In this document: one piece after another, positions 1 through 11,679 of the stretch
How positions within the stretch are numbered: the stretch's first letter is position 1
Layout of the letters: every line of letters starts with the position of its first letter
From: Marisa cornuarietis
Lineage: Eukaryota; Mollusca; Gastropoda; Architaenioglossa; Ampullariidae
DNA: 64,000 nucleotides
NCBI GenBank assembly: GCA_004794655.1
Contig: SMMW01000605.1
Location: 62,001 to 126,000, forward strand
Reading direction: 5' to 3'
Made by a program: the position numbers and the translations under genes
The notes under the pieces: model-generated
Told to the model about the DNA's origin: nothing
The model's database searches: none
What the model saw: the letters and a program-made list of their open reading frames with translations, nothing else

Positions 1-300
1 AGTTCTAGAGACAGTAGTGGTAGAGGTAATAGTTCTAGAGACGTAGTGGTAGAGGTAATAGTTCTAGACGTAGTAATAGCAGAAGATATGGTAATAGTAG
101 AAGTAGCAAAAGTACAAGTATAGTAATTATAGAAGTACCAGTTCTAGAAGCAGTAATGGTAGAATTAACTGTTCTAGGAATAGTAATAGCAGAGGTATTT
201 ACTTTGGAAGCAACATTCTAGAGGCAATAGTGATAGAAGTTACATATTGTAGCAGTAATGGTAGAAGAAGTTGTAGAAGTAATAATAGGAATTGTAGAAA
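1..300. repeat. degenerate AGT/AAT-rich minisatellite
   Basis: Imperfect repeats built from words such as gttctagag, gtagtggtagagg and gtaatagtagaag fill the start of the window. The unit length drifts and no clean period can be fixed by eye. The leucine-rich end of a 177-codon minus-strand reading frame at 199-732 comes from this composition, so I do not call it a gene. Confidence 0.6.
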
Positions 301-1590
301 CATGGCAGAAGTGTGATAAGCGGCCCCAAAACCGTCTGCGGCCGTCGCGAAGAGACGATTAACTGCTTTGGGGCAATGAGGGGAACTCGAGGAAAAGCAT
401 CTTATTTCTGAAGTTTTACAGTGTCCATACCCCGAAGATGGTGATTTACCCCTGGTGATGCCCTGGTGTGTAAAAAACATAGTGACTACGGGTCTAGGCA
501 GCACACTGTAACTACGAAAACAAGAAGCTTTTCCTTTAGCTCTCGACTTTATCCTCGGGAAACGACTTGCTCCTAGTTCATAACTACGGCCCCAGGTGGT
601 TAAGCGACTTGCTCCTAGTCTGGTGCTAGAGGCTACACCAGAAGAATCATCGCCAGGTGCACGGATGTGGATGCAGCACACGTTTACGAATGCACAGTTT
701 AGAATTTGTATTACATTTCCGTTTTGGCACAATCCTTTGTTTCATTAATAAACGGAACTACTGTCTCGGTATCACGTGTTCCTGGCTACATAAGAAACGC
801 AAAGATTTTGTAACAGTCGTTAAAAAGGGTAAAAAGGCGTTTCTCAAAAGGGTGATGGCATCATCATCATCATCATCATCAATGCGAGAACATATGGAAA
901 GAGGGACTGATGGAGGATGTGACAACGATTACCTGCAACCATGATCCACATAATCCACGCCACTAGTTGCTCCCTGGTATCCATCTTCGTACAGGTGCTG
1001 GTCTGAGAGATGCGGTGACAGGTACTCATTCGTCGCGCGCCTGCAGGTACAGCAGCATATCCACAGCCACGAGGTTTGATGACAAGATCTCGGGTAGCCC
1101 CCTTCACGAAATATCACGCAGTTTGATCACTTCCTTACTTACACAGAAAGTGGTGGTCTGTCTCAGGGCTACGATGCACGTGTTTGAAAATGCAATCTTG
1201 ATTGAATAGTAATGAAAATGATACGCGCACGCACTTCAGTCTGTTATTATTCCTTTGGAGGAATGCGAAAGTCATACTAATGTTATTCGACACAAAATCA
1301 AACTCATTAATTTCATTTTTTTCACTCAGGTAAGTCACTTCTTGATAGCGCCACACATTAAAACTGTTTTTAAGCACGAAATCCTTTGTCGAAATCGTAG
1401 GTTCTCAGAATGGAAGTACAATCGTCTGTTTCATTCATGAGGTGAGCAACAAGCCACCGACAATCATGTTGGAAAAAGCTGGACAAAATCCACAAATTTC
1501 GACGCTAACCACTGAATTTTCATGTCACGCTTTAAGCAGTCATCGTGGATGACAGACATAAACTGTAATTTATCTTGCAAATATTTTCCC
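301..1590. other. no recognisable gene
   Basis: Only short, mutually overlapping reading frames occur. The word cgacttgctcctagt is present twice near 560-625, which hints at old repeat material. A short (ATC)n run sits at about 858-881. No domain, RNA gene or known element is recognised. Confidence 0.4.
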
Positions 1591-1830
1591 GACCTCCACG
1601 GGAGTCACGTCGGCCGTGTAAGTCTCCTCGTCACACACACACACAACTGCCTCGAGCTGCTTGAACTCGCTCTCACCCCGGGGGCACGTCACTCACTGCT
1701 CAACGGCCCTCGGCGCCTGGTCGAGGCGCGCGCGCTGGGCGTGGCTGTCATCCTCGTAGCCAATGGGAGAAAAGGGGCCAATTTCATTGACAAGTTTCCC
1801 AAGTGACGTGCCACGAGGATGTAGGCCATT
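1590..1830. promoter_or_regulatory. CpG-rich patch with CCAAT and GC-box-like words
   Basis: This patch is much richer in C, G and CpG than its AT-rich surroundings. It contains a gccaatggg (CCAAT-type) word near 1760, gggcgtggc (KLF/SP-type) near 1738, a cgcgcgcg run, and a gtgacgtg word near 1805. It could be an unmethylated promoter-like island or simply an old GC-rich repeat. No gene start can be tied to it here. Confidence 0.25.
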
Positions 1831-2917
1831 TGTTCTTGTTATTATAGATCAAATAAAATGCACTTTATATGATGTATGTGGATGTTGAGCACATTTAGAC
1901 TGGCTATTCTTACTGTTACTTTCCTTCATGAAGCTGTACCAGTTCAGTAGGTGGTAATAGCTGGGATTACTTGGATATTATGCATACGATTACGATTTTT
2001 AGGATACAGGGGAAGGGGAGGTGGCACGACTACAGATGAAACATTCATGAAGAAAAGTGTCTTATATGTTTGAAGCAAAAACTTTAAAAAGCAAATTCTA
2101 GTCAAATATAACATTAAGCTTAAAAGTTGCTGGCAGGTTAAAGACAAACCCTAGTCTAAAATAAAATCGAGCTGCTTAGAAGAATAAAAGAAGGCAACAC
2201 TATCGCTAGTCTGACTAAAGAAAAAAAAAATCGTTGCAGATTTGTTTTGGAAGGTGAAAGGAAGCATACCTGGATCGACCTAAATATTAGTTTCTGAGGT
2301 CACTAAGGCAAGAGCAAGCCCATCATGATAATATGTTGTCATAGCAGTAAGTACGAACTCTTCCCAAACTCCAGGTTAGAATTCCTATGTTCAAAAAGGC
2401 ACTCAACTCTCGAACTTATTAATTTTTACTAGCTCCGACTTTAGTGTCTGGTATAAGTAACGATCTTTAGTCTTAAAAACAATTTTGTTCTCGGGGTAGG
2501 CTTTAACTGAAGCCAAGTGCCTCAGTCGTTGCACATAAAACCTTGATTAAAACAACACCTACAGAAATAAGTCTATTGCTTTATTGTTTTAGAATATGAT
2601 TGTCCTGTAGTTAATACACTTACCAACGTTTAGCAGCTTTGTCACTCATGTACATCAAAGTGATATGTGTGTTAACATCTGGTATGCCGGCTTAACAAGT
2701 CATCCTCACCACAATGGAGTAATGATATTCATTGAAATCACAGGTTCCGCAGCCGATTTATAAAACACAAAACACACACCCTTCTTCCAGGGAAGTAACT
2801 CGAGAAAGAGCCACGGGCAATAAAATTAGTCCAAGGAGACAAGTTCGCTGCAGAAACAGACAGCAGATGACCTGAAACAGGATCTATGCCAGTGGTTCCA
2901 GGGAGACAAGTGTAAAG
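1831..2917. other. intergenic sequence, no recognisable feature
   Basis: AT-rich sequence with scattered stops in all frames. Nothing resembling a gene, an RNA or a structured repeat was found. Confidence 0.4.
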
Positions 2918-3142
2918 ATGGGAGCTAACCCAGGGCCCAGACAGTGCAAGCTGCAGCATAAATTCTCCATAGAGGGATTTCAAGTTTGTCGTTATGACCT
3001 ACATCGAGTTGGAGCTGGTACAGGAGATATTCCAAAGATGTATGGGAGGAAAAATTACGACAACGATGTCATGGTACTTGTAGCAGGTGACTTGTCATAT
3101 GATATACCAAGTGTAGCTATTAGATGTACGACTGGCATGTGA
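2918..3142 (+). pseudogene. unrecognised coding-like relic next to the 44-bp satellite
   Basis: A 74-codon open frame ends just before the satellite element. Its second half (about residues 28-74) looks compositionally like real protein, with a GTGDIPKMYG stretch and a VLVAGDLSYDIPS stretch, but I do not recognise a family. It may be an exon fragment of an unknown gene or sequence carried in with the adjacent mobile satellite. No upstream acceptor or promoter could be fixed. Treat as a possible gene remnant only. Confidence 0.2.
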
Positions 3143-4626
3143 TACTTGTGCCTTCTGTTGGATGTTGTATTTTCTGTGGAGTGTATGACATGTGTGATAT
3201 TTGTTGTATGGAGTGTATTCCGGCTTGTACGACATGTTGGATATTTGTTGTATGGAGTGTATTCCGGCTTGTATGACATGCTGGATATTTGTTGTATGGA
3301 GTGTATTCCGGCTTGTATGACATGTGTGATATTTGTTGTATGGAGTGTATTCCGGCTTGTACGACATGTTGGATATTTGTTGTATGGAGTGTATTCCGGC
3401 TTGTATGACATGTTGGATATTTGTTGTATGGAGTGTATTCCGGCTTGTATGACATGTTGATATTTGTTGTATGGAGTGTATTCCGGCTTGTACGACATGT
3501 TGGATATTTGTTGTATGGAGTGTATTCCGGCTTGTATGACATGTTGGATATTTGTTGTAAGGAGTGTATTCCGGCTTGTATGACATGTGTGATATTTGTT
3601 GTATGGAGTGTATTCCGGCTTGTATGACATGTTGGATATTTGTTGTATGGAGTGTATTCCGGCTTGTATGACATGTGTGATATTTGTTGTATGGAGTGTA
3701 TTCCGGCTTGTATGACATGTTGGATATTTGTTGTATGGAGTGTATTCCGGTTTGTATGACATGTTGGATATTTGTTGTATGGAGTGTATTCCGGTTTGTA
3801 TGACATGTTGGATATTTGTTGTATGGAGTGTATTCCGGCTTGTATGACATGTTGGATATTTGTTGTATGGAGTGTATTCCGGTTTGTATGACATGTGTGA
3901 TATTTGTTGTATGGAGTGTATTCCGGCTTGTATGACATGTGTGATATTTGTTGTATGGAGTGTATTCCGGTTTGTATGACATGTTGGATATTTGTTGTAT
4001 GGAGTGTATTCCGGCCTGTACGACATGTTGGATATTTGTTGTATGGAGTGTATTCCGGCTTGTATGACATGTTTGATATTTGTTGTATGGAGTGTATTCC
4101 GGCTTGTATGACATGTGTGATATTTGTTGTATGGAGTGTATTCCGGCTTGTATGACATGTTTGATATTTGTTGTATGGAGTGTATTCCGGCTTGTATGAC
4201 ATGTGTGATATTTGTTGTATGGAGTGTATTCCGGCTTGTATGACATGTTTGATATTTGTTGTATGGAGTGTATTCCGGCTTGTATGACATGTTTGATATT
4301 TGTTGTATGGAGTGTATTCCGGCTTGTATGACATGTGTGATATTTGTTGTATGGAGTGTATTCCGGCTTGTATGACATGTTGGATATTTGTTGTATGGAG
4401 TGTATTCCGGCTTGTATGACATGTTTGATATTTGTTGTATGGAGTGTATTCCGGCTTGTATGACATGTTTGATATTTGTGCTGAGGACTGTGTTCTTGCT
4501 GTGTGTGACGCTGCCCTGTGACGTAGAAGAGACGGCCCGCTACACACCCACATTTTGTCGTCATCTTATTTTGACGTCAGCGCCTTGAGCTGTCCACAGG
4601 CCAGGGTTTGGCGCTCTACAAGCCAA

Positions 4627-4668
<42 letters not shown>

Positions 4669-4670
4669 AA
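3134..4670 (+). mobile_element. mobile element carrying a 44-bp satellite and a LINE-like 3' tail (copy 1)
   Basis: About 30 near-identical 44-bp units (core ggatatttgttgtatggag) run from about 3180 to 4480. They are preceded by a short leader containing cttgtgccttctgttg. They are followed by about 140 bp of unique sequence with paired gcgc words (agcgccttgagctgtcc ... tggcgctctacaag) and an (ATT)n tail at 4627-4667. A second copy with the same leader, units, tail region and trinucleotide end lies in reverse orientation at 34106-35299. The paired gcgc words plus a trinucleotide tail resemble CR1/L2-type LINE 3' ends, so the satellite appears to travel with a retroposon-like end. Because 44 is not a multiple of 3, the three minus-strand frames all stay open and give long spurious reading frames. 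Confidence 0.7.
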
Positions 4671-5450
4671 ATACACCTGGTGGTACTGTTTTAAAAGGAC
4701 TAGCATGTAATACACCTCGTGATACTAGTCAAAACAGAATTAAGTATGTGATGCACCCCCCTGAACTAAATTTAGTATGTGACACACCTCGTCGTAGTGT
4801 TTCAAACATTTCCTTGGCTCGACTGCCATAATTTGTACAGGTGGACGTTTGGAGGATAGTTCTGTAGAATGCAACAGAAGGGAATCAAAGGAAATGCCAT
4901 AGTGGTAGATTTTTGTAGTGAAAGATGCAAACGCGACTTTGTTCGTTCATATCACAATCATCACAATGTTAGCTCGACATTCGAAGACCTGCCTGGTGGT
5001 TTAACGGGTGCACTGTGCATGTCTTTGTTGCTCGTGTGCAGAAGCGACTCCGCCCATCAGAGATCGAATTCGACGATGAAATGTAATTTTTTTTTTCAAA
5101 ATAGATTTCTTGTAAGCGTTGTGCATGAAAACACAGTGTATTATTTGTTTGTATAATTAGATGACAGCTCGGCAGATTAGCCGCAATGAATACCAGGATA
5201 AGATTCCAGATATATTATTCTTTATTCTGCCAGCCTCTAAGTACATAGACAGGCTTGTTGTACTCATATTATGATCTTCAAGTATAATAACATTTTCTGT
5301 ATAACATCTAATAGTTACTCCGCATACTTGCACTTACAAAAACAGTCAAATGCTGGGAGTTGCTGAATTGCTGAATCACGTGACATATATCAGCAGTCCA
5401 CCAGAAATTAAATTTACTTATCTTCACCGGTGGATAGAAAATGTGTGAGT
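4670..5450. other. intergenic, degenerate repeats only
   Basis: Between 4670 and 4800 there are three loose copies of a word like gtatgtgacacacctcgt. A 95-codon frame at 4869-5156 has no recognisable domain and is not called. Nothing else is supported. Confidence 0.35.
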
Positions 5451-5454
5451 GTAA

Positions 5455-5538
5455 GTTTGTGTGTGTGCGTGCGTGCGTGCGTGCGTGCGTGTGCGTGCGT
5501 GTGTGTGTGTGTGTGTGCGTGCGTGCGTGCGTGTGTCT
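5455..5538. repeat. (GT)n/(GTGC)n microsatellite
   Basis: A compound tract of gtgc and gt units. Confidence 0.9.
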
Positions 5539-7770
5539 AGTATCAGTAAAGACATTGCACGTCTGAGGCACCACCTGAGATTCGTAATTACAATTCAGAA
5601 TCATTGGATTTGTTTTTGCAAATATTCATAGTCTTTCGGGGACTTACAGCGTTGGGCCTGTGGCTTCAGCATAAAAAAATATTTTTATGTTGAATTATTC
5701 AGTGACACTATGCACAATAGCAGCTTCTTTTAAAAAAGAAGGTAAAATTCTTTGTGACGAGGTGAAGTGATTGTGAATACTTGTCATCTCCTATTAAGAA
5801 AATACAATTAAAAAAACCTGGCATCTATTTCACTTACTGTGGTGGTAACACGCGCCGACCATCAGAAAAGGGACGCTACACAACTTTTCCAAATTATTCC
5901 TCGAAAGTCACAGGGGCTCTCTCCCTTGTTAGCCTCCCCCCCCAGCGTTAATGAAAGCGAAAATAACAACCATAATAAAGTGTAGCGTCCATATTACATA
6001 CCGAGACCACAAAAACACTGAAATTACAAGAAACATGCAAACATGCATAAAAGTCTTTATTTTTTACTTGCTTTTACTTACTCAAAGGGAACATTTATAA
6101 AAACTTAAAAATAAAAGTTAAATATGAAATAACAACAATAAAATAATAGAAAATAAACTAAAAAAGGGAAAGCATTATATTATTTATTAAAATCTGTTTA
6201 ATAGATTAATATTGTGAGAAAATATATTATGATTTGTAATAAGTGAGGATCGCTAATTTAAATCTCTCATCTATCAAGAAAGGTGATTATCCTATGCATA
6301 ATAACTACCACCAGCGGCCTTTTTACGGACAGGACACACAAGTACATGACGGGAGAGACACGTGTGCTTCTCGTCGGCTGCCCGCGACCTGTCTGGACGA
6401 TTTTGGACATTTATTCATTCATGAGACCTTCACCCCAAACCTAGGGTAGACCACTTTGATATCGGCAGTTGTCAGTTCACACAATAAAAAATATCATCGT
6501 CGACTTTGCTGTGGACCTCAATGAGCAGCTCCGGTTACAAGAGTGCAACATTATCCTTTTATGGATTTGCAAAGGATATTGGCAAAGGAAAAAGATTTTG
6601 CTGGTAAAAAATTGTTTGGCTTTATGAGCTTTTCTGTGCATGTGCAGGCATATCTGTGTGTGTACCAGAGTGTAGACACTTCGTAAATGCTATGAACTCC
6701 TCGTCAGGAGGTATATGTGTACTAAACAGTCACGATGATGACGATGATTTCTTCACTGCACTACCACAAACTGAATACTGTGCATTAGGAAAAAAATCTT
6801 TTGTTACTATATACTCTGCCACCTCTAGGAACTTTCTAATTATAAACATATTTTTAAAAAAATCAACAGTTGTTTCTTTGCGCTTTTCATAGAAGCAGAA
6901 CATATTTTTCGTGCAGCTAATTACAAAAAGGCAGAATGTAGATTGTGGTGACTCAGAAGACAAGAGTGTCAGGCAGGCTGGGACTGTACATTCTGTGCTT
7001 TAAGTTAGTTTATCCTTCTCTTCACCATCGTAGTTCTTTTCTTCGAAGTGTCTGCTAGGCCTTAGATGCGATTGTCGTCTTTGCGCGGCTCAAAACCACT
7101 TGGTCTTTCCGCTGTTACTTCCCCTAGTCTCTGATGGTTGCCTTGATCGTGAGTATTGGTGACATTCTGTACTCCGTGATTTCCCCGCAGCTCCACATGT
7201 TCTTCTCGGTGAAAACTCGTTTGTTTCATCTCCGACTCCTCTCCAGATTGTGTCCATGTTCAATCCTGACCCCAGTGTCATTGAAAACTTTCTGTGCTTG
7301 GTGATGTTTCCTGGGGTGTATCTCGAGAACGGAAGCATTTTTCATCAAAATTTGGGAAAACAGAGCTTCATCCAGTCATCAGAAAAAAAACTCACCCCCT
7401 CCCCGATACATTTTTATGAAGTCTGGGCACGTTAGATCATTGTGAAATATGCTACGTATTTGACATTAGAGAGATGTTAACAGAACGATGAGCAAAGACA
7501 TTAAACAAGAAAAAAGAAAACCTTAAGGCCTGCAACTGATCATTTTGTTATGGAAAGTGAAAAGACGAAATTAATTGACGAGAATACGCGAAACCAAAGT
7601 TCGTCGTCAGTTTTCGAGGATCCTTGAAGCTACTGTGCCAGTCAGTCTTTCAGATTGAGTCCAGGCAGTCGTAGGTAGCTTCAAGCACGTTTATTTACAG
7701 TTTGTACATACAATGGTCTCCAAGCGTACAAACAGCAAACACCCTGACTAAAGACAACACACGTCTTACA
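5539..7770. other. intergenic, AT-rich, no recognisable gene
   Basis: Frames are short and overlapping. A (GATGAC)-rich word occurs near 6735. No conserved domain, tRNA or transposon signature was recognised. Confidence 0.35.
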
Positions 7771-7774
7771 CGAT

Positions 7775-8075
7775 GCAACATGACATTAATATAATATATA
7801 AACACATTTTTAGTGACTGTTATATATATATATACTATATAAACACATTTAGTAATTGTTTTATACATATACTATATAAACACATATTCAAGGACAGTTT
7901 ATGTATGATATATAAACAAACGTTTAGTAATAGTTATATATATATATATCAGCACATATTTAGTAGGTGCTTTATATATAATATTTAAACACATTTAGGT
8001 ATTTATATATATGATATATAAATACATATTTAGTGGGTGTTTTATGTATAATATTTTAACACAGTGGGTGTTTTA
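7775..8075. repeat. AT-rich minisatellite (unit about 50-60 bp)
   Basis: About six imperfect copies of a unit with the words tatataaacacat and tttagtaattgtt, separated by (TA)n stretches. The copies differ by many indels. Confidence 0.7.
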
Positions 8076-8179
8076 TTTATTTAGTTTACTCTAAGCGGCG
8101 GGAAAGATACCGGCCGGGTCTAGTACATCATCGAATAGAGAGTTGGACGCCGCCGGCCAACGAGCGGCATACCTCCACA

Positions 8180-8545
8180 ATGGTTACAAATAATTCGAAA
8201 CATTGACCATACTAACAATTCTGTTTTCTTTGTCGCATTTTCATAAATCTGATGGTAGATTTTAAAAAGTCTGTTACCGCAAATTACCAGACGAAAGAAA
8301 TTTGCGGTGTTGATCTGAAGATGTCTGTACACAGCCGGCAAGAGAGACACCGCTGTCTTTGTAGTATTCACAGACACTAGTCGTGCAAGACAGGACGATA
8401 TATTATCTACGCTGACAATGCGATATCATTAAACGATAATAGAGAGAAAAACTTTAAGGTACTTGAACAAGAAGATTCTGGTTGTTTCTGGTTGTTCCAC
8501 ACAGTCAGTAAAACCATGTTACCCAGCAATAAAACGGGTACATTA
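8180..8545 (-). pseudogene. decayed partial copy of the neighbouring GPCR
   Basis: Read on the minus strand, three patches match the intact receptor at 8557-9597 in order. About 8506-8542 matches TM1 (PVLLLGNMVLLTVWNNQ versus the intact VGNLVSLVVWNKQ). About 8455-8480 matches the FLFKYL segment before TM2. About 8305-8385 matches TM3 and the following loop (LVSVNTT...AVYRHLQ versus LVSVHTT...AVYRPLQ). Weaker similarity continues toward TM5. Parts between TM2 and TM3 are missing and no frame spans the whole, so this is a tandem-duplicate pseudogene. It lies immediately 3' of the intact gene, consistent with unequal crossing-over. Confidence 0.75.
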
Positions 8546-8556
8546 GCTCATCTGTT

Positions 8557-9597
8557 TTAGTGGGTGTGTGCATTCTTCAAGAGACATTTAGAGAGACACT
8601 TTAAGAGAGCTGTGCGAAACTTGTGCGAAAACATCACATAAAAGGCGATGTTGATGCTGGAGTTGATCTGCTGTAGGAGCTGAACACTTGAATAAGCTGT
8701 CATGAAGTCTTCGTCGTAAGTTAAACCACGATGAAATATGTTCACGCATCTGAAAGTAGAAATAAAGATCTCACCAAAGACATACGACAGCACAGTGCAC
8801 AGCGACATCAGCACCACGGACAGCGTCAGACGTCGGCTGCTGTCCCACTGGTGTTGATACCTGGAAGACGATGCTGACGACATGGACGGTGAACGCAGTT
8901 TCCTGATGAGGAGAACGTTGAAGACGACTAGTAGAAGAATGGGGATCGAGAGACTTACAACTGGTAATATCACAAGACCCCAAATTACCATTTGGTCGTG
9001 GAACGATGAATCAAATGGTATATCTTCTATCTTCATGTAGAAGTGGATATAAAAGATCATGACCGCGACACACCAGACAAACACCACCAGACACCCAACA
9101 ATTATTTGTCGTCGTCCCAAAAGACTTCCATTGTGAACCTGTAGAGGTCTGTACACAGCCAGCCAGCGACACACTGCAATCAGTAATGTCGTGTGTACAG
9201 ACACTAGCCGTGCAAGACATGAAGAGGCATTGAATGTGATGGTGAGGGTGCTTTCGGTGTCGACATCATACAAAAATATGAGTGGGATAAACAAGACGAG
9301 AAAGGCGGTGTCCCACACGGCGAGGTACTTGAACAGGAAGATGGAGGCATTGTACTTGGGCTGTTTATTCCACACAACCAGTGACACCAGGTTACCCACG
9401 ATACCCAGCAATGAAATGGGTACAATGCCTGCTCGGTCGATATAGTAAAGTGGTTGATGATGCGCACCATTAACTGAATCTTTATAAGAAACTGTTTTGT
9501 AGATGTCAGTGCTAGCATACATAGAAACATTTTCTAGAAGTACATACATGTTCCCTTTCTGATATGTTTTCTCTGCATTAAAATGGTGTGACCTCAA
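8557..9597 (-). CDS. class A (rhodopsin-like) peptide-type GPCR, intronless
   Basis: A single 346-codon frame encodes a seven-helix receptor. By eye, the helices fall near residues 57-78 (TM1, with GNLVSLVVW), 86-110 (TM2, LAVWDTAFLVLF), 125-150 (TM3), 164-188, 208-236, 256-280 and 300-324 (TM7, ending in an NIAFYVMFSHKFR motif in place of NPxxY). The N-terminus carries candidate N-glycosylation sites (NVS) and has no signal peptide. The DRY position after TM3 reads CRW, an unusual change. Loop and TM7 style recall the FMRFamide-receptor-like orphan receptors expanded in molluscs; this is family-level resemblance, and the ligand is unknown. Other in-frame Met codons downstream could be the start, since nothing in the sequence decides between them. 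It would act at the plasma membrane. Confidence 0.85.
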   Translation of the reverse strand: MRSHHFNAEKTYQKGNMYVLLENVSMYASTDIYKTVSYKDSVNGAHHQPLYYIDRAGIVPISLLGIVGNLVSLVVWNKQPKYNASIFLFKYLAVWDTAFLVLFIPLIFLYDVDTESTLTITFNASSCLARLVSVHTTLLIAVCRWLAVYRPLQVHNGSLLGRRQIIVGCLVVFVWCVAVMIFYIHFYMKIEDIPFDSSFHDQMVIWGLVILPVVSLSIPILLLVVFNVLLIRKLRSPSMSSASSSRYQHQWDSSRRLTLSVVLMSLCTVLSYVFGEIFISTFRCVNIFHRGLTYDEDFMTAYSSVQLLQQINSSINIAFYVMFSHKFRTALLKCLSKCLLKNAHTH

Positions 9598-9599
9598 CT

Positions 9600-10195
9600 G
9601 CGCTCAAAGATTGTCAAAGTGGCTGTATTTCCTTCCTCAGTGATCTTTCTACTAGGGACATACAAGCCAACTAACAACTGATCCACGCATCAACAAGGTT
9701 GATTCTGATTGGTCACATTTATGTGAATACTCTCTGTCTGTGTGTTATTTAAGATTCTCAAAGCTTTATCTCGTTTGTTTTTTTCCGCAAAGTCAAATCC
9801 ATGCATTGTTTTGATATTCCTTTACAAGAATTGGTTATTATGAGCAACATTTTTGTGTAGCATGCATCTGGAGGTAAAATCATTATATTGATTATAACCT
9901 TGAAGGCACCACACCCAAGGAAATTGCTTGTGATCCCACGAACAACATCTTTGATTGAGTTAAAATGGACTTTTGAATTATTATAAATGATTTTTTCACT
10001 TAATAATAATACTGCTACTAATAATAATAGATGTTTCATGTTTACATTATAAGTACTCGATGGTTTGTGTGTTACTGCTAGGTGTTGCATGTGTAGAGTC
10101 TCAGTGTTACATGTCTAGAATCTCACAGCTACATATCCACTTGTTTATCGTGTTTATATGTTAAATGTTTTTAGTTTCTTTGCTTAATTTAATAC
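9600..10195. other. intergenic upstream of the GPCR
   Basis: This should hold the GPCR promoter, but no TATA or initiator can be fixed; ttatttaagatt at about 9747 is a weak candidate. A (TTA/TAC)n-type run at 9993-10030 produces a signal-peptide-like leucine string in a minus-strand frame, which I rejected as a gene. Confidence 0.35.
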
Positions 10196-10197
10196 AC

Positions 10198-10856
10198 ATA
10201 GAATATCATTGCTAAATGTTACGCGGGTACAGTGTCATTGCTAGCTGTCTCGAGGGTACAGTGTCATTGCTAAATGTTACGCGGGTACAGTGTCATTGCT
10301 AGCTGTCACGAGGGTACAGTGTCATTGCTAAATGTTACGCGGGTACAGTGTCATTGCTAGCTGTCTCGAGGGTACAGTGTCATTGCTAGCTGTCTCGAGG
10401 GTACAGTGTCATTGCTAAATGTTACGCGGGTACAGTGTCATTGCTAGCTGTCACGAGGGTACAGTGTCATTGCTAAATGTTACGCGGGTACAGTGTCATT
10501 GCTAGCTGTCTCGAGGGTACAGTGTCATTGCTAGCTGTCTCGAGGGTACAGTGTCATTGCTAAATGTTACGCGGGTACAGTGTCATTGCTAGCTGTCACG
10601 AGGGTACAGTGTCATTGCTAAATGTTACGCGGGTACAGTGTCATTGCTAGCTGTCACGAGGGTACAGTGTCATTGCTAAATGTCACGAGGGTACAGTGTC
10701 ATTGCTAGCTGTCACGAGGGTACAGTGTCATTGCTAGCTGTCACGAGGGTACAGTGTCATTGCTAAATGTCACGAGGGTACAGTGTCATTGCTAGATGTC
10801 ACGGGGGTACAGTGTCATTGCTGGATGTCACGAAGGGACGGTGTGATTGCTAGCTG
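10198..10856. repeat. 29-bp tandem array with higher-order structure
   Basis: About 22 head-to-tail copies of a 29-bp unit ending in gggtacagtgtcatt. Three main variants recur: gctaaatgttacgc, gctagctgtctcga and gctagctgtcacga. They alternate in a repeated order (for example A-B-B-A-C-A), so larger blocks were duplicated. There is no spacer between copies. Confidence 0.9.
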
Positions 10857-11330
10857 TTAATAATACGAACCCTTTTCAATCCTTTTGTCTTGCGATGATT
10901 AAAAAAGAATGACAGTCATGTTTACATTCTACAGACTGACAGTGCGCGTCTGTATGTTCGCAATCTACATTGCTTATAGAGCTGTCTATGGCAGTTACTT
11001 GTCACAGCGTTTTATCCGTGTGAAGTCTCTTCAACAAGGAAAACGGATATAGCTAATCAAATTATAAATCAAGGATGTAAATTATCTGTAACACTCCGGT
11101 TCAGCAGGCCACACCAAAAAGTAAACAGGAATTTATAAGCACTACAACAAAAAAGGAATAATAATAATAATAATAATTGTTTGGAAGGTAACTCAATGTG
11201 CTGAAAGGACAGGACAAGAAGTAGTTTGTAAACATCAAAGGGGTTGGGGAAGAGGGAGGAAAAGACGGTGAGAAAATCACGTCAGCTACTGGAGGCCTTC
11301 ACCACGTCCTGGGTCTTTCAATGCCGAGTG
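10857..11330. other. intergenic, no recognisable feature
   Basis: A short (ATA)n run at 11157-11176 is the only structure seen. Confidence 0.35.
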
Positions 11331-11334
11331 TTAG

Positions 11335-11675
11335 TGTCACTCACAATGGGGTGTCTCTGTTACTCACAACGTGGTGCCTGTTACTCACAACGTAGTACCT
11401 CTGTTACTCACAACTCGGTACCTCTTACTCACAACGTAGTACCTCTGTTACTCACAACTCGGTGTCTGTTACTCACAACGTAGTACCTCTGTTACTAAAA
11501 ACTCGGTGTCTGTTACTCACAACTCGGTGCTTGTTACTCACAACGTAGTACCTCTGTTACTCACAACTCGGTGTCTGTTACTCACAACGTAGTACCTCTG
11601 TTACTCACAACATAGTACCTCTGTTACTCACAACATAGTACCTGTGCCTCTGTTACTCATAACGCGGTGCCTCTG
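11335..11675. repeat. 21-23 bp minisatellite
   Basis: About 15 copies of gttactcacaacgtagtacc-like and gttactcacaactcggtg-like units, often alternating as a pair. Unit length varies between about 21 and 23 bp. Confidence 0.85.
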
Positions 11676-11679
11676 CTAC

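Noticed and set aside
199..732. 177-codon minus-strand frame
   Set aside because: The leucine-rich end derives from the degenerate repeat at 1-300. No recognisable domain, and composition looks random elsewhere.
3055..4564. Three overlapping 455-489 codon minus-strand frames
   Set aside because: They are the same 44-bp satellite read in three frames. The period is not a multiple of 3, so each frame cycles through the same 44-residue repeat. No start context or domain.
9758..10090. 110-codon minus-strand frame with a signal-peptide-like leucine run and four cysteines
   Set aside because: The hydrophobic run is encoded by a (TTA/TAC)n-type simple repeat, and the rest is AT-rich without family resemblance.
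10198..10856. CRISPR-like 29-bp repeat array
   Set aside because: The units are directly adjacent with no unique spacers, and the genome is eukaryotic.
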